DNA from: Paramicrobacterium fandaimingii | Lineage (GTDB): Bacteria; Actinomycetota; Actinomycetes; Actinomycetales; Microbacteriaceae | NCBI RefSeq assembly: GCF_011751745.2 | Contig: NZ_CP061170.1 | Span: 2,356,001 to 2,420,000 of the forward strand | Reading direction: 5' to 3' | Length of the DNA stretch: 64,000 nucleotides | In this document: positions 9,682 to 18,665 of the stretch, piece by piece | Layout: each line of letters opens with the position of its first letter | How positions within the stretch are numbered: position 1 is the stretch's first letter | Notes under the pieces: model-generated | The model's input: only the letters and a program-made list of their open reading frames with translations | Told to the model about the DNA's origin: nothing | Databases searched by the model: none | Translations under genes and position numbers: made by a program

Positions 9682-11244
9682 TTACGAGCACATCGGGTCG
9701 TCGTCCGGAACGGTGCCGTTGATGAGATAGTCGTCGACAACGTCGTTCACGCACTGCGAGCCCTTGTTGTATGCCGTGTGCCCTTCACCCTCGTAGGTCA
9801 CGAGCTGCCCCGAGGCGAGCTGCTCGGCGAGGCTTTCCGCCCACTTGTACGGAGTGGCCGGGTCGCCCGTCGTGCCGACGACCAGAATCGGGTCGGCGCC
9901 GTCCGCATGAATCTCGTTGCGCTCGGCACCATCTGTGAAGGGCCAATTCGCGCAGCTGATGTCGCCGTAGCCCATGTACGGTCCGAAGACCGGCGCAACC
10001 TCGTTGATCTCCTTCGCCTGCTTCTCCATGGTGGCGGGATCGGCGTTGTAGGTGTAGTCGCGGCAGTTGTACGCCATGAATGCCTCTGTCGAGTTGTCTT
10101 TGTACGACCCGTCGTCTTCGCGCCCGTTGTACTGGTCGGCGAAGTAGAACGCGTTGCCGGCATCCCCCGCCATGACGTCGGTGAGCATGAGGTTGAGATA
10201 CTCCCAGCTGTCAGCCGAGTACAGGGGAAGGATGATGGCGGTGATCAGCGTGCTCGCACCGAGCATCCGGCCGTCTGACCCCTTCAACGGCGATTCGTCG
10301 ACCGACTCGATCAGATCGACGATCGTCTCGCGTGCGTCGTCGACGCTGCCCGAGAACGCGCACTCGCTGTTGCTCTCGATGCAGTTCTTCAGAAAGGCGG
10401 TCAATGCGTCTTCGAAGCCCTTCGCCTGCGATTTCGATACCTCGAAGTTGCTCGTCGACGGGTCGATGGCGCCATCGAGAACAAGGCGTCCAACCTTGTC
10501 GGGAAACAGCTCGGCGTAGGTGGCACCGAGGAACGTTCCGTACGAGTACCCGAGGTAGTTCAATTTCTTGTCGCCCAGAACCTCGCGCAGCAGGTCGAGG
10601 TCTTTCGCCGCCTGCACAGTTGTGATGAATTCGAGCAGCGGACCCGTGTTGTCGAGGCATGCTGTGCCGAAGTCGGTGGCACTCGTCGTCATCTCGTCGA
10701 TCCACGCATCGCTGCCGACGTCGGTGTTCTGGGGAAGCCCGTAGAGGTATTCGTCCATTTCAGCGGGCCCATAGCACGTCACGGCCGTCGATCTGCCGAC
10801 ACCGCGCGGGTCGAAGCCGACGATGTCGAAGTTCTTCTTGAGGTCGGCGTCGACGGCATAGTCGAGGCTGTCTGCGACGAAGTCGTAGCCCGATCCGCCG
10901 GGGCCGCCTGGATTGAGCAGAAGCGAGCCCTGAGCGTCGCCCGTTGCTTTGCTGCGAATGAGCGCGAGCTCGATCTCGCCCGCCTCCGGGTCGTCCCAGT
11001 TCATGGGCGCGCGCACCGTAGCGCACTCGAAGCTCGACGGACAGGAGTCCGTTGACCACTCGACGTCCTGCGCGTAGAACTCTTCGGCCGTCGTACCCGT
11101 CGTCGTGGGCTGCGGCTTGGGCGTTGACGACGAGATCTCGCCGTCTGCGGGAGGGATGAACGCGGTGAAGCATCCGCTCAGGGGCACGACGAGTGCGGCG
11201 GCAAACGCCACGACAGCCAGTCGACGAGCGCGGTTCTTTCTCAT
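9682..11244 (-). CDS. TAP-like secreted alpha/beta-hydrolase lipoprotein
   Basis: 520 aa. Resembles Streptomyces tripeptidyl aminopeptidase-type hydrolases. The N-terminus is a lipoprotein signal peptide with lipobox LSGC (Cys25), so the protein is anchored outside the cell. The nucleophile elbow GYSYGT (within NYLGYSYGTFLG) and an upstream oxyanion region NPGGPGGSG are clear; the C-terminal TAP-like domain carries DPATPYKWAESLAEQL and a His in GEGHTAYN that would complete the triad. The peptide substrate is not known. It starts 11 bp after holB ends and is probably co-transcribed. Confidence 0.9.
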   Translation of the reverse strand: MRKNRARRLAVVAFAAALVVPLSGCFTAFIPPADGEISSSTPKPQPTTTGTTAEEFYAQDVEWSTDSCPSSFECATVRAPMNWDDPEAGEIELALIRSKATGDAQGSLLLNPGGPGGSGYDFVADSLDYAVDADLKKNFDIVGFDPRGVGRSTAVTCYGPAEMDEYLYGLPQNTDVGSDAWIDEMTTSATDFGTACLDNTGPLLEFITTVQAAKDLDLLREVLGDKKLNYLGYSYGTFLGATYAELFPDKVGRLVLDGAIDPSTSNFEVSKSQAKGFEDALTAFLKNCIESNSECAFSGSVDDARETIVDLIESVDESPLKGSDGRMLGASTLITAIILPLYSADSWEYLNLMLTDVMAGDAGNAFYFADQYNGREDDGSYKDNSTEAFMAYNCRDYTYNADPATMEKQAKEINEVAPVFGPYMGYGDISCANWPFTDGAERNEIHADGADPILVVGTTGDPATPYKWAESLAEQLASGQLVTYEGEGHTAYNKGSQCVNDVVDDYLINGTVPDDDPMCS

Positions 11245-11255
11245 GGTCCTCCCGT

Positions 11256-12383
11256 TCAGCGGATTGCCGTCACCAGCGCAGCCTCGAGGGCGAGTGCGGG
11301 TGCGACGTTTCCTGCAATGCGCGTTCTGGCCTGCTGGAGCGCATCCATCGTGTGAAGCGTACGTGCCGGCTTCGTTGTGTCGGCGGCGCGACGCAGGTCA
11401 TCAGCGAACTCACGGTTGATGATCGACGTGTCGCGACCAAGCTGAACCATTGTGATGTCGCGGTACAGCGAGAGCAGATCGACGAGGATGCGATCGATTC
11501 CATCACGCAGGCTGCGGGTGGCGCGACGCTTCTGCTCGTCGTCGAGGGCCTTGAGCTGGCTGCGCAGTGCGGGCGGCACCGTTCCCCCTGGCTCGACGCC
11601 GAGTGAGCGCAGGGCGCCTGCTCGCTCCAGCTCGTCGCGTTCGGCTGTGAATGCCTTGGCGTCATCACCGGCGATCTCGAGCATGCCGGCGGCAGCCATG
11701 ACGGCATCGGTGACGTTGTGCATGGCCAGCGCTGTGCGCAGAGTGCGTTCGCGGCGACCGAGGGCGTCTGTGTCGGTGGCGAGCCGTTTTGCCATGCCGA
11801 TGTGGCTCTGCGCGAGGCGCGCTGCACGTTCTGCTGTGACAGCATCCACCCCTAATTGCACCTGCAGAAGCGCGGCGACGTCGTCGATTGTCGGCATGCT
11901 GAGGCGCAGGGTGCGCACGCGGCTGCGAATTGTGGGGAGCATGTCGGCGTCGCTGGGTGCGCAGAGCACCCACACGGTTCGCTCGGGCGGCTCTTCAAGG
12001 GCCTTCAGCAGCACGTTGGAGGTGCGCTCGGTCATGCGATCGGCGTCTTCGATCACCATGACGCGATGGCGCCCGACCGAGGGCGAAAAGTACGATGTCG
12101 TTGCAAATGAGCGCACGTCGTCGATCTTGTACGTGACATTCTCGGTGCGCAGAATCGACAGGTCGGGGTGGGTGCGCGAGTCGACCTGGGTGAGCGTCTG
12201 CGGGTCGCTGTCTGGGTCGCCGCTGAGCAGCGCCGCGGCGAACGCGTACGCGATGTTTGAGCGGCCTGACCCGGGCGGCCCGGTGATGAGCCATGCATGG
12301 GTCATCGACGAGCTCGAACCGGATGCTGCGGAGCGCAGAATCTCGACGGCACCCGATTGCCCCGTCAGATCGTCCCATGCGTT
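11256..12383 (-). CDS. holB: DNA polymerase III subunit delta'
   Basis: About 375 aa from a GTG at 12383; a GTG at 12416 would add 11 residues. Part of the AAA+ clamp loader that places the beta sliding clamp on DNA. Walker A is GPPGSGRSN, and the sensor region has EDADRMTERTSNVLLKALEEPP, a hallmark of delta'. Oddly, the cysteines that usually form a zinc module between Walker A and the HPDLSIL segment are absent. holB normally follows tmk in actinobacteria; here a different gene separates them. Confidence 0.92.
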   Translation of the reverse strand, partial: NAWDDLTGQSGAVEILRSAASGSSSSMTHAWLITGPPGSGRSNIAYAFAAALLSGDPDSDPQTLTQVDSRTHPDLSILRTENVTYKIDDVRSFATTSYFSPSVGRHRVMVIEDADRMTERTSNVLLKALEEPPERTVWVLCAPSDADMLPTIRSRVRTLRLSMPTIDDVAALLQVQLGVDAVTAERAARLAQSHIGMAKRLATDTDALGRRERTLRTALAMHNVTDAVMAAAGMLEIAGDDAKAFTAERDELERAGALRSLGVEPGGTVPPALRSQLKALDDEQKRRATRSLRDGIDRILVDLLSLYRDITMVQLGRDTSIINREFADDLRRAADTTKPARTLHTMDALQQARTRIAGNVAPALALEAALVTAIR

Positions 12384-12455
12384 CACGACGTATAGCCTAC
12401 CTTCGCCCCCAGACACCTGAGTCGCTTCGGACTGTCAATCGATCCGAGGCACCAC

Positions 12456-13460
12456 TCAGTGCGGCATCCCTCGCCAGCTCTCACGCGGGCGGGGTTCGCG
12501 CGGCAGCCCCGCTCGCGTCAGTATCGCGGCGAGGCGCGTGCCGTCATGAGCATCGGCCCACAGCCACCTGGCCATTCCCCCGCCGGTCGCGCGCATTCGG
12601 TCTTCGCGCACCTTCTCGCGGAACACGATCTCAGATGGCGCTGTTCCGTGTGCATATCTGTTGCGCGTGTACTTCTCGTAGCCGTCGAACTCGCCCAGCA
12701 CACGGTGGTCGCGCCAGCACTGGTCTGCCACGCCGATCTCACCATCGGCATCACTCACCGAAACCTGCAGATCCGGCTCCTCAAACCCGAACAGGTACTC
12801 CTGCACGCGGCTGAGTGATTCACCGAGACTGTCGGCGCCGTCTCGCGCGAAGCCGATCGACCGTGCGGCGCGCACCGCACCGCGCTTGCCGGAACGCGTC
12901 GAGACGCGCTCAAGCAGCTGCTCTCTGCTAACGCGCGGTGCACTCACCGCAGCATCCTTCGGCCGCAGCGTGCGAATGCCGGCATCGAGCATTCCCACGG
13001 CACGAGCCAGGGGTGCCGCGCACGCGATATCCCACAGGGTCCTCTCGGGCGAGGTGATGAAGAAGCCGTCGCCCTCAACGATCTCGTCATCGTCGAGAGA
13101 GCCACGGTGCCAGCGAAGTTCCGGCGTCGACTGGCGTGGTCGTCTGCTGATTGCCTGCGGCACCGCACCGAAGTACCCGTAAGCGGGATAGTCGAGCACC
13201 GCGGCTGCCGAGTCTCGACAAAAGACGATCGGCGTCGAATGGCGAGCCTGCACCGCGCGCATCCGCGCGATGAGCCGTGCGCGATCGTCAAGGGCCGCCC
13301 ACTCGGATGCTGCGAGATAAGCACCGCGGCCGAGCCTGATGAGCGCGCCGGACTCGCACTGTCGACGGATTGCGCGCGAGACGTCGTGTGTCGTTGCTCC
13401 CCGTCCTGTGAGAAGCAGCTTCGGCTGCGGAACGGCAAGTGTCGTGAGCGTGGTCGTCAT
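12456..13460 (-). CDS. AbiEi/Rv2827c-like winged-helix protein with PD-(D/E)XK-like C-terminal domain
   Basis: 334 aa, function unknown. The N-terminus (about 18-54, including LIRLGRGAYL) resembles the AbiEi antitoxin winged helix. The C-terminal half has a PD-(D/E)XK-like pattern: E214 (SLGESLSR), D246 (VADQCW), E257-F-D-G and K263 (GEFDGYEKY). This could be a nuclease or a DNA-binding protein with a retained fold. No toxin gene is adjacent. It sits between holB and tmk, genes that are usually neighbours, which suggests insertion. Direct repeats lie 100 bp upstream. Two similar proteins occur at 27114 and 50048. The domain assignments are pattern recognition, not searches. Confidence 0.75.
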   Translation of the reverse strand: MTTTLTTLAVPQPKLLLTGRGATTHDVSRAIRRQCESGALIRLGRGAYLAASEWAALDDRARLIARMRAVQARHSTPIVFCRDSAAAVLDYPAYGYFGAVPQAISRRPRQSTPELRWHRGSLDDDEIVEGDGFFITSPERTLWDIACAAPLARAVGMLDAGIRTLRPKDAAVSAPRVSREQLLERVSTRSGKRGAVRAARSIGFARDGADSLGESLSRVQEYLFGFEEPDLQVSVSDADGEIGVADQCWRDHRVLGEFDGYEKYTRNRYAHGTAPSEIVFREKVREDRMRATGGGMARWLWADAHDGTRLAAILTRAGLPREPRPRESWRGMPH

Positions 13461-13560
13461 GCCTCACACCGTGCCACGCCGCCGGCGCGCAGCTCTGTGG
13501 AACGGGTTGAGGTGTGCACGGTGTGGTGGCTTTCGGATGCTGTGGACGACGTATCGACTT

Positions 13561-13711
13561 CCGGACAACGTGCACCCGCACACCACCGCACAACGTCCGC
13601 AACCGTGCACAACGTCGCGGGCACCGCTCGAACGGCCAACACACTGTCCCGAGGTCCGGACAACGTGCATCCGCACACCCCCGCACAATGTCCGCAACCG
13701 TGCACATTGTC
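13561..13711. repeat. Two imperfect 56-bp direct repeats
   Basis: Copies at 13561-13616 and 13656-13711 match at about 51 of 56 positions and are separated by 39 bp. Each contains three ACAACGT-like cores (ACAATGT and ACATTGT variants in the second copy) next to GCA/TGC triplets. They fill the 288-bp gap between the winged-helix gene and tmk; no gene is evident there. Confidence 0.85.
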
Positions 13712-13748
13712 TGAAGCACCACGGCAATACGTGCGCACCTGAGCGCGG

Positions 13749-14366
13749 CTAGGAAAGCAGCGTCTCCACCCGGGCACGCACATCTGCCGCAATCGCGTCT
13801 GGCGCACGTGACGCATCGAGCACAATGAAGCGAGGGTCGGATGCTGCCAGCTTGAGGTATGCCGCACGAACGCGCGCGTGAAACTCCGCCTTCTCGGCCT
13901 CGAGCCTGTCGAACCGCTTCTGGGCGGCATCCAGACGTTCGCGCGCTGCCGCCTCGTCGAGGTCGAGCAGCACGGTGAGGTCGGGAAGCAGTCCTTCGAC
14001 GGCCCACAGCGAAAGGTCGCGAATCGTGTCTCCCGAGAGCACGCGGCCTGCACCCTGGTAGGCGACGGACGAGTCGATGTAGCGGTCCTGAATCACAACG
14101 TCGCCGGCCTCGAGCGCTGGGCGCACCTTCGTTGCAACGTGGTGCGCGCGATCGGCCGCATACAGCAGCGCCTCGGCGCGCGACGCAATGTCGCCCCTGT
14201 GGTGCAGAACGATCTCGCGAATCTGCTCCCCCACGTCGGTGCCGCCGGGCTCGCGCGTGCGCACGACGGTGCGGCCGAGCCCGACGAACCACTGCTCAAG
14301 GAGCTGCGCCTGGGTCGACTTGCCCACGCCATCGCCGCCTTCGAGCGTAATGAACAGGCCGCTCAT
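13749..14366 (-). CDS. tmk: Thymidylate kinase
   Basis: 205 aa. Phosphorylates dTMP to dTDP for DNA synthesis. The P-loop GGDGVGKST (10-18) is at the N-terminus, followed by the DR(Y/H) motif in QDRYIDSSVAYQG and the lid region with basic residues. Length is normal. Its ATG overlaps the topA stop by 4 nt (ATGA), so the two genes are translationally coupled. Confidence 0.95.
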   Translation of the reverse strand: MSGLFITLEGGDGVGKSTQAQLLEQWFVGLGRTVVRTREPGGTDVGEQIREIVLHHRGDIASRAEALLYAADRAHHVATKVRPALEAGDVVIQDRYIDSSVAYQGAGRVLSGDTIRDLSLWAVEGLLPDLTVLLDLDEAAARERLDAAQKRFDRLEAEKAEFHARVRAAYLKLAASDPRFIVLDASRAPDAIAADVRARVETLLS

Positions 14367-17107
14367 TCTGTGCTCGTTGCGCTCTTCTTCGCGGTCGACT
14401 TCTTCGCGGTCGACTTCTTGGCGGGAGCCTTCTTGGCGGGAGCCTTCTTCTTGGCCGGAGCCTTCTTCGCCGGGCCCTTCGCGCGCTTGTCCGCAAGCAT
14501 CTGAACGGCGCGATCGAAGGTCATGTCCTGCGGGTCTTCGCCCTTGGGGATCGTGACGTTCGTTGTGCCGTCTGTCACGTACGGTCCGAAGCGGCCGTCC
14601 TTCACGCGAATCGGCTTGCCGCTCTCGGGGTCGGCGTCAAACTCCTTCAGAGCGCTGGACGCGCGACGACCCGCATACTTCGGCTGAGCGAAGATCGCGA
14701 GAGCGCCGTCGAGATCGATGCCGAAGATCTGCTCTTCGCCCTCGAGCGACCGCGAGTCTGTGCCCTTCTTCAGATACGGTCCGAATCGGCCGTTCTGGGC
14801 CGTGATCGGCTCGCCTGACTCCGGGTCTTCGCCGACGACGCGGGGAAGGCTCAACAACGCGAGCGCCTGCTCCAGGTCGACGGTCTCCGGAGACATCGAT
14901 GCGAAAAGCGAGGCCGTGCGCGGCTTCGGGCCCTTCTTCGCCTTCTTCTTCGGCGCATCGGCCGCGGGCTCCTCGGGCTCCGGTTCGAGCTCGGTCACGT
15001 AGGGCCCAAAGCGGCCGTCCTTCACGACGATCGTCTTGCCGCTCTCGGGGTTCTGCCCGAGCTCACGATCATGAATGACGGGAGCATCCTTGAGCTCACG
15101 CGCCTTCGCGAGCGTCAGCTCATCTGGTGCGAGGCCCTCGGGAATGTTGATGCGACGCACGGGGATCTCCCCCGTCTCGGCATTCGGTGTGGCGTCATCG
15201 TCGATCACTTCGAGATACGGCCCGTACTTGCCGATCCGCAGCGTGATCTGGTCGTCGATGCGCACCGAGTTGATCTCGCGAGCGTCGATCTCGCCGAGGT
15301 TGTCGACGACGTGGCGCAGGCCAGCGTGCTGGTCGTTGCCGAAGTAGAAGTCGCCGAGCCAATCGACGCGCTTGGCCTCCCCAGCCGCGATGCGGTCAAG
15401 ATCTTCTTCCATGCCCGCCGTGAAATCGTATTCGACGAGGTCGCTGAAGTGCTCTTCCAGCAGTCGCACGACGCTGAACGCGATCCAGTTCGGCACAAGT
15501 GCGGTGCCGCGCTGCGTGACGTAGCCGCGGTCGACGATCGTCGTCAGAATCTGGGCGTAGGTTGACGGTCGGCCAATGCCGAGCTCTTCGAGCCGTTTCG
15601 TGAGGCTCGCCTCCGTGTAGCGCGGCGGAGGGCTTGTCTCGTGTCCCTTTGCCTCGACGTCAGAGAGCCCGGCGGTCTGCCCCTCGGTCATGGGCGGAAG
15701 CTTCGCGTTCTTGTCGCGGTCGCCACGCACCTCGTCTTGACCTTCTTCGTAGGCGGCGAGGAATCCGCGAAAGGTGATGACAGTACCGGATGCCGTCAGC
15801 TCGGCGGTCTTCGCGACATCGCTGCCCTGCAGTTCTGCCTCGATCGTGACCGTGGCGGTCTGCCCCTTAGCGTCGGCCATCTGGCTGGCGACAGTGCGCT
15901 TCCAGATGAGCTCGTACAGCTTGAAGTCGTTGCCGTGAAGCGAGCTCTGCAGCGAGGCGGGCGTGCGGAACGTGTCGCCCGACGGACGAATCGCCTCGTG
16001 AGCCTCCTGCGCGTTCTTCGACTTGCCGGAGTACAGGCGGGGCTTCTCGGGAACAGCGTCGTCGCCGTACAGCGAGCGGGCCTGCGCTCGGGCAGCATCC
16101 GTCGCCTGCTTCGACAGCGACACCGAATCGGTGCGCATATAGGTGATGTACCCGTTCTCGTACAGCGACTGCGCGACGCTCATTGTCTGTCGCGCGGAGA
16201 AGCGCAGCTTGCGCGCGGCCTCCTGCTGCAGCGTCGACGTAATGAACGGCGCGGCAGGGCGCCGTGAGTAGGGCTTGGTCTCAAGGTTCGAGATGCGCGC
16301 GGCGGTGCCGTCAGAGCTGAGGGTCGCGGCGAGCGCTGTGGCTGCGGCCTCGTCGAGCTGACGCACCGTCGCTGTGAGGGTTCCGGCGTCGTTGAAGTCG
16401 CGGCCTGTGGCGACGCGCGTTCCGTCGAGGCGCACGAGCTTTGCCTCGAATCTGCTGTCGGCACCGGCGGGGGTCACCTCGGCAGAGAGGTCCCAGTACG
16501 ACGCCGTGACGAAGGCGAGGCGCTCGCGCTCCCGGTCGACGACGAGGCGCGTCGCGGCGGACTGCACGCGACCGGCGGAGAGTCCAGGGCCCACCTTGCG
16601 CCACAGCACGGGCGAGATCTCGTAACCGTAGACCCGGTCGAGAATGCGTCGCGTCTCTTGCGCGTCGACGAGGGAGATGTTGAGGTCGCGGGTGTGGTCT
16701 TTTGCGGCGAGGATCGCGTCTTTGGTGATCTCGTGGAACACCATGCGCTTGACGGGGACTGTGGGCTTGAGCACCTGAAGCAGGTGCCACGCGATCGCCT
16801 CGCCCTCCCGGTCTTCATCAGTGGCGAGCAGGAGTTCGTCGGCGTTCTTCAGCGCACGTTTGAGTTCGGCTACCGTCTTCTTCTTTGCGTCGGAGACCAC
16901 GTAGTACGGTTCGAAGCCGTTGTCGATGTCGACGGCGAACTTGCCGAGCGAGCCCTTCTTGACCTCGGCGGGGAGCTTTTTGGGCTCCGCAAGATCTCGA
17001 ATGTGCCCGACAGATGACAGTACCTCGTAGCCCTCGCCCAGATACCCGGCAATGGACTTCATCTTGGTCGGTGACTCAACGATGACCAGCTTCTTCGTGC
17101 CTGACAC
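14363..17107 (-). CDS. topA: DNA topoisomerase I (type IA)
   Basis: 914 aa from a GTG at 17107, with AAAGGAG just upstream. Relaxes negative supercoils via a 5'-phosphotyrosine intermediate. The Toprim domain starts at KLVIVESPTKMKSIAGYLG, with the DEDREGEAIAWH motif; the active-site Tyr is in GYITYMRTDSVS. The C-terminus has several repeats of the form PESGKPI.VKDGRFGPYVT instead of zinc fingers, and ends in a lysine/alanine-rich tail (AKKAPAKK units), both typical of actinobacterial TopA. An upstream in-frame extension to 17245 has no homology. Confidence 0.96.
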   Translation of the reverse strand: MSGTKKLVIVESPTKMKSIAGYLGEGYEVLSSVGHIRDLAEPKKLPAEVKKGSLGKFAVDIDNGFEPYYVVSDAKKKTVAELKRALKNADELLLATDEDREGEAIAWHLLQVLKPTVPVKRMVFHEITKDAILAAKDHTRDLNISLVDAQETRRILDRVYGYEISPVLWRKVGPGLSAGRVQSAATRLVVDRERERLAFVTASYWDLSAEVTPAGADSRFEAKLVRLDGTRVATGRDFNDAGTLTATVRQLDEAAATALAATLSSDGTAARISNLETKPYSRRPAAPFITSTLQQEAARKLRFSARQTMSVAQSLYENGYITYMRTDSVSLSKQATDAARAQARSLYGDDAVPEKPRLYSGKSKNAQEAHEAIRPSGDTFRTPASLQSSLHGNDFKLYELIWKRTVASQMADAKGQTATVTIEAELQGSDVAKTAELTASGTVITFRGFLAAYEEGQDEVRGDRDKNAKLPPMTEGQTAGLSDVEAKGHETSPPPRYTEASLTKRLEELGIGRPSTYAQILTTIVDRGYVTQRGTALVPNWIAFSVVRLLEEHFSDLVEYDFTAGMEEDLDRIAAGEAKRVDWLGDFYFGNDQHAGLRHVVDNLGEIDAREINSVRIDDQITLRIGKYGPYLEVIDDDATPNAETGEIPVRRINIPEGLAPDELTLAKARELKDAPVIHDRELGQNPESGKTIVVKDGRFGPYVTELEPEPEEPAADAPKKKAKKGPKPRTASLFASMSPETVDLEQALALLSLPRVVGEDPESGEPITAQNGRFGPYLKKGTDSRSLEGEEQIFGIDLDGALAIFAQPKYAGRRASSALKEFDADPESGKPIRVKDGRFGPYVTDGTTNVTIPKGEDPQDMTFDRAVQMLADKRAKGPAKKAPAKKKAPAKKAPAKKSTAKKSTAKKSATSTE

Positions 17108-17315
17108 CCGACTCCTTTCGTCGTGCACACCATACACACCTCGCCTGCGACGTAACCTCATCGTGGCCTGTGTGGACTCTGAACGTCGGCACGACGCGCG
17201 CCATGGGTGGGCCGACTGACGTACCGAGAACAGAGTTTCGCACATTTGTCAGCGCCGCAGGGCATATGAGTCCCGAAACACTTGCGGAATCCACCGTGTC
17301 ACGCACAATAAAGGT

Positions 17316-17552
17316 ATGAACAACACCTCAGGCAGCAGCTATACCGCAAAGCTCACGGACGGCCCGCTTGAGGGGAAGACGATCTCGGTCGGCTTCTTGC
17401 CCTCAGGCGACGCCAAGCCGTCGATCGAGGTTCCGGTCGACGAGGGCAAGGCGTACCTCTATACGCGTTCGGGAAACGAGGAGTTCGACTCAGAAGACTC
17501 CGACCAGCCCAGCGCCATCGGGTATCGCTACCGAACGACGACCTACAGCTGA
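17316..17552 (+). CDS. Small conserved hypothetical protein
   Basis: 78 aa, function not recognised. The sequence is a soluble, beta-rich and acidic small protein (TAKLTDGPLEGKTI..., ending YRYRTTTYS) without signal peptide. TTGCGG-17 bp-ACAATA lies immediately before the ATG, which would give a leaderless or very short leader transcript. It is divergent from topA and overlaps the convergent TadE-like gene by 10 bp. Confidence 0.6.
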   Translation: MNNTSGSSYTAKLTDGPLEGKTISVGFLPSGDAKPSIEVPVDEGKAYLYTRSGNEEFDSEDSDQPSAIGYRYRTTTYS

Positions 17553-17893
17553 GGCGGCCCGGCTCGCGCTGATGCCGTGATGGGAATGCCCACCGCGGTC
17601 GTCGACACGCGCACGAGGGCGACGAGGCCGGTGACGTCGCAGTCGACAAGTGATGTCCCGTTGAGCTCTGCGGCACGGTGCGCAGCCTCGCACGGTATGC
17701 CGGGAACGAGGCCGGATGCCGTATCTGCAGCGGCGAGCGCTGCGGCATCCGCTGCGCCGGCCGCTGTCTGACGCGCCGAGTAGGCGGCGCAGAGCGGCGT
17801 GAGAATACCCGTGGCGATGAGCGTCGCCGCGACAAGGGCAACCGCGAGAACGGATGCCGCTCCACGCTCGTCGTGCACGGTCACTCTCGCCAT
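17543..17893 (-). CDS. TadE-like secreted protein (Rv3654c type)
   Basis: 116 aa. Minor pseudopilin-like component of the tad locus, matching the 'helicase/secretion neighbourhood TadE-like' type. A prepilin-like start ERG|AASVLAVALVAATL is followed by one hydrophobic helix; the usual Glu at +5 is absent. Several alanine-rich stretches follow. Start taken at the ATG at 17893, which follows GGAGG by 6 nt and overlaps the preceding TadE stop (TGATG). It ends the locus. Confidence 0.8.
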   Translation of the reverse strand: MARVTVHDERGAASVLAVALVAATLIATGILTPLCAAYSARQTAAGAADAAALAAADTASGLVPGIPCEAAHRAAELNGTSLVDCDVTGLVALVRVSTTAVGIPITASARAGPPQL

Positions 17894-18231
17894 CACAAAC
17901 CTCCGGCGAGGGCGCAGCCGCGGGCAGACACGGTGATCGGCAGCAAGGCGGCGCGCGTCGACACTGTCGCGCAGACGAAATCGCCCGAGTGCGACGACGA
18001 CACGTGAGCGCCCTCGACGAGAGTCGCCGCTCGGGATCGTGCGAGCGACATGCTGTCGCCCCGAGCGAGCGTGCGAGCGGCGTCAGCAGCGGCATCCGTC
18101 ACTCTCACCTGAAGTGCTGTTGCCTGCAGACCCCACATGCAGAGGGCGAGCACGAGCATCACGGCGGGGATCACCACAGCGAGCTCCGCCGTGACGCTGC
18201 CGTGCTCGCTGTCAGTCGACCGTGAGCGCAC
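17893..18231 (-). CDS. TadE-family pseudopilin-like protein
   Basis: 112 aa from a GTG. The N-terminus EHG|SVTAELAVVIPAVMLVLA has the prepilin motif with Glu at +5 and one transmembrane helix, as in TadE/TadG minor pilins. Conserved spacing of the helix and the downstream RVTDAAADAARTLARGD region is typical of mycobacterial Rv3655c-type proteins. It overlaps the DUF4244 gene stop by 20 nt. Confidence 0.85.
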   Translation of the reverse strand: MRSRSTDSEHGSVTAELAVVIPAVMLVLALCMWGLQATALQVRVTDAAADAARTLARGDSMSLARSRAATLVEGAHVSSSHSGDFVCATVSTRAALLPITVSARGCALAGGL

Positions 18232-18403
18232 GGCGCACCAGGTCGGTGAGTATGCCCTTCACCTCGTCGCTCTTCATGATCACGACGAGAAGTCCGGCAA
18301 ATCCGACAGCGGCCATTGTTGCGATGGCGTATTCGGCTGTGGCGGCTCCCTCGTCGTCGCGAAGGCGTTCGAGCAGTGACCTGGCGAAATCGGAACGTGG
18401 CAT
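18212..18403 (-). CDS. Flp-pilin-like DUF4244 protein
   Basis: 63 aa from the ATG at 18403, placed 6 nt after AAAGG; another ATG is two codons upstream. The sequence DDEG|AATAEYAIATMAAVGFAG contains the exact Flp prepilin signature G|xxxxEY followed by a hydrophobic helix, so this is probably the major pilin subunit of the tad system. Its partners TadA and TadB lie 4.2 kb upstream on the same strand, separated by unrelated genes. Confidence 0.88.
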   Translation of the reverse strand: MPRSDFARSLLERLRDDEGAATAEYAIATMAAVGFAGLLVVIMKSDEVKGILTDLVRRALTVD

Positions 18404-18594
18404 GGGCATCCTTTCGTCTCCCCGGTGTGGGGATTTCCCTGTCGGGAACGGATGGCACGAGTGGTTCCAGTGTGCGCCCAACAGAGAGCACGTGGATGGC
18501 GAACCGGGATGCTGTGGAGACTGCGCCGCCTCGCGGATGCTGTGGACGACGGCGCCCGCGACAGCTGCAGAATCTTTCGCGTGACGAAAAAAGC

Positions 18595-18609
18595 GGACAG
18601 AATCTGTCC
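18595..18609. promoter_or_regulatory. Inverted repeat upstream of the VOC gene
   Basis: GGACAG-AAT-CTGTCC, perfect 6-bp arms, 57 bp before the VOC start codon. It could be a repressor site. The rest of the 262-bp gap (18404-18665) shows no gene; a second short palindrome TTTCG-5-CGAAA is at 18575-18589. Confidence 0.35.
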
Positions 18610-18665
18610 TCATGACTGCATATCGTTGCCGTACAACTGCCAGAGCATCCTGAGAGGAACCGACA

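Noticed and set aside
13561..13711. CRISPR or tandem array from the 56-bp repeats
   Set aside because: Only two copies with one 39-bp interval and five mismatches; no third copy or cas genes.
17108..17245. Upstream start of topA in the same frame
   Set aside because: The Toprim domain starts right after the GTG at 17107, which has a ribosome site; the extension is not conserved sequence.
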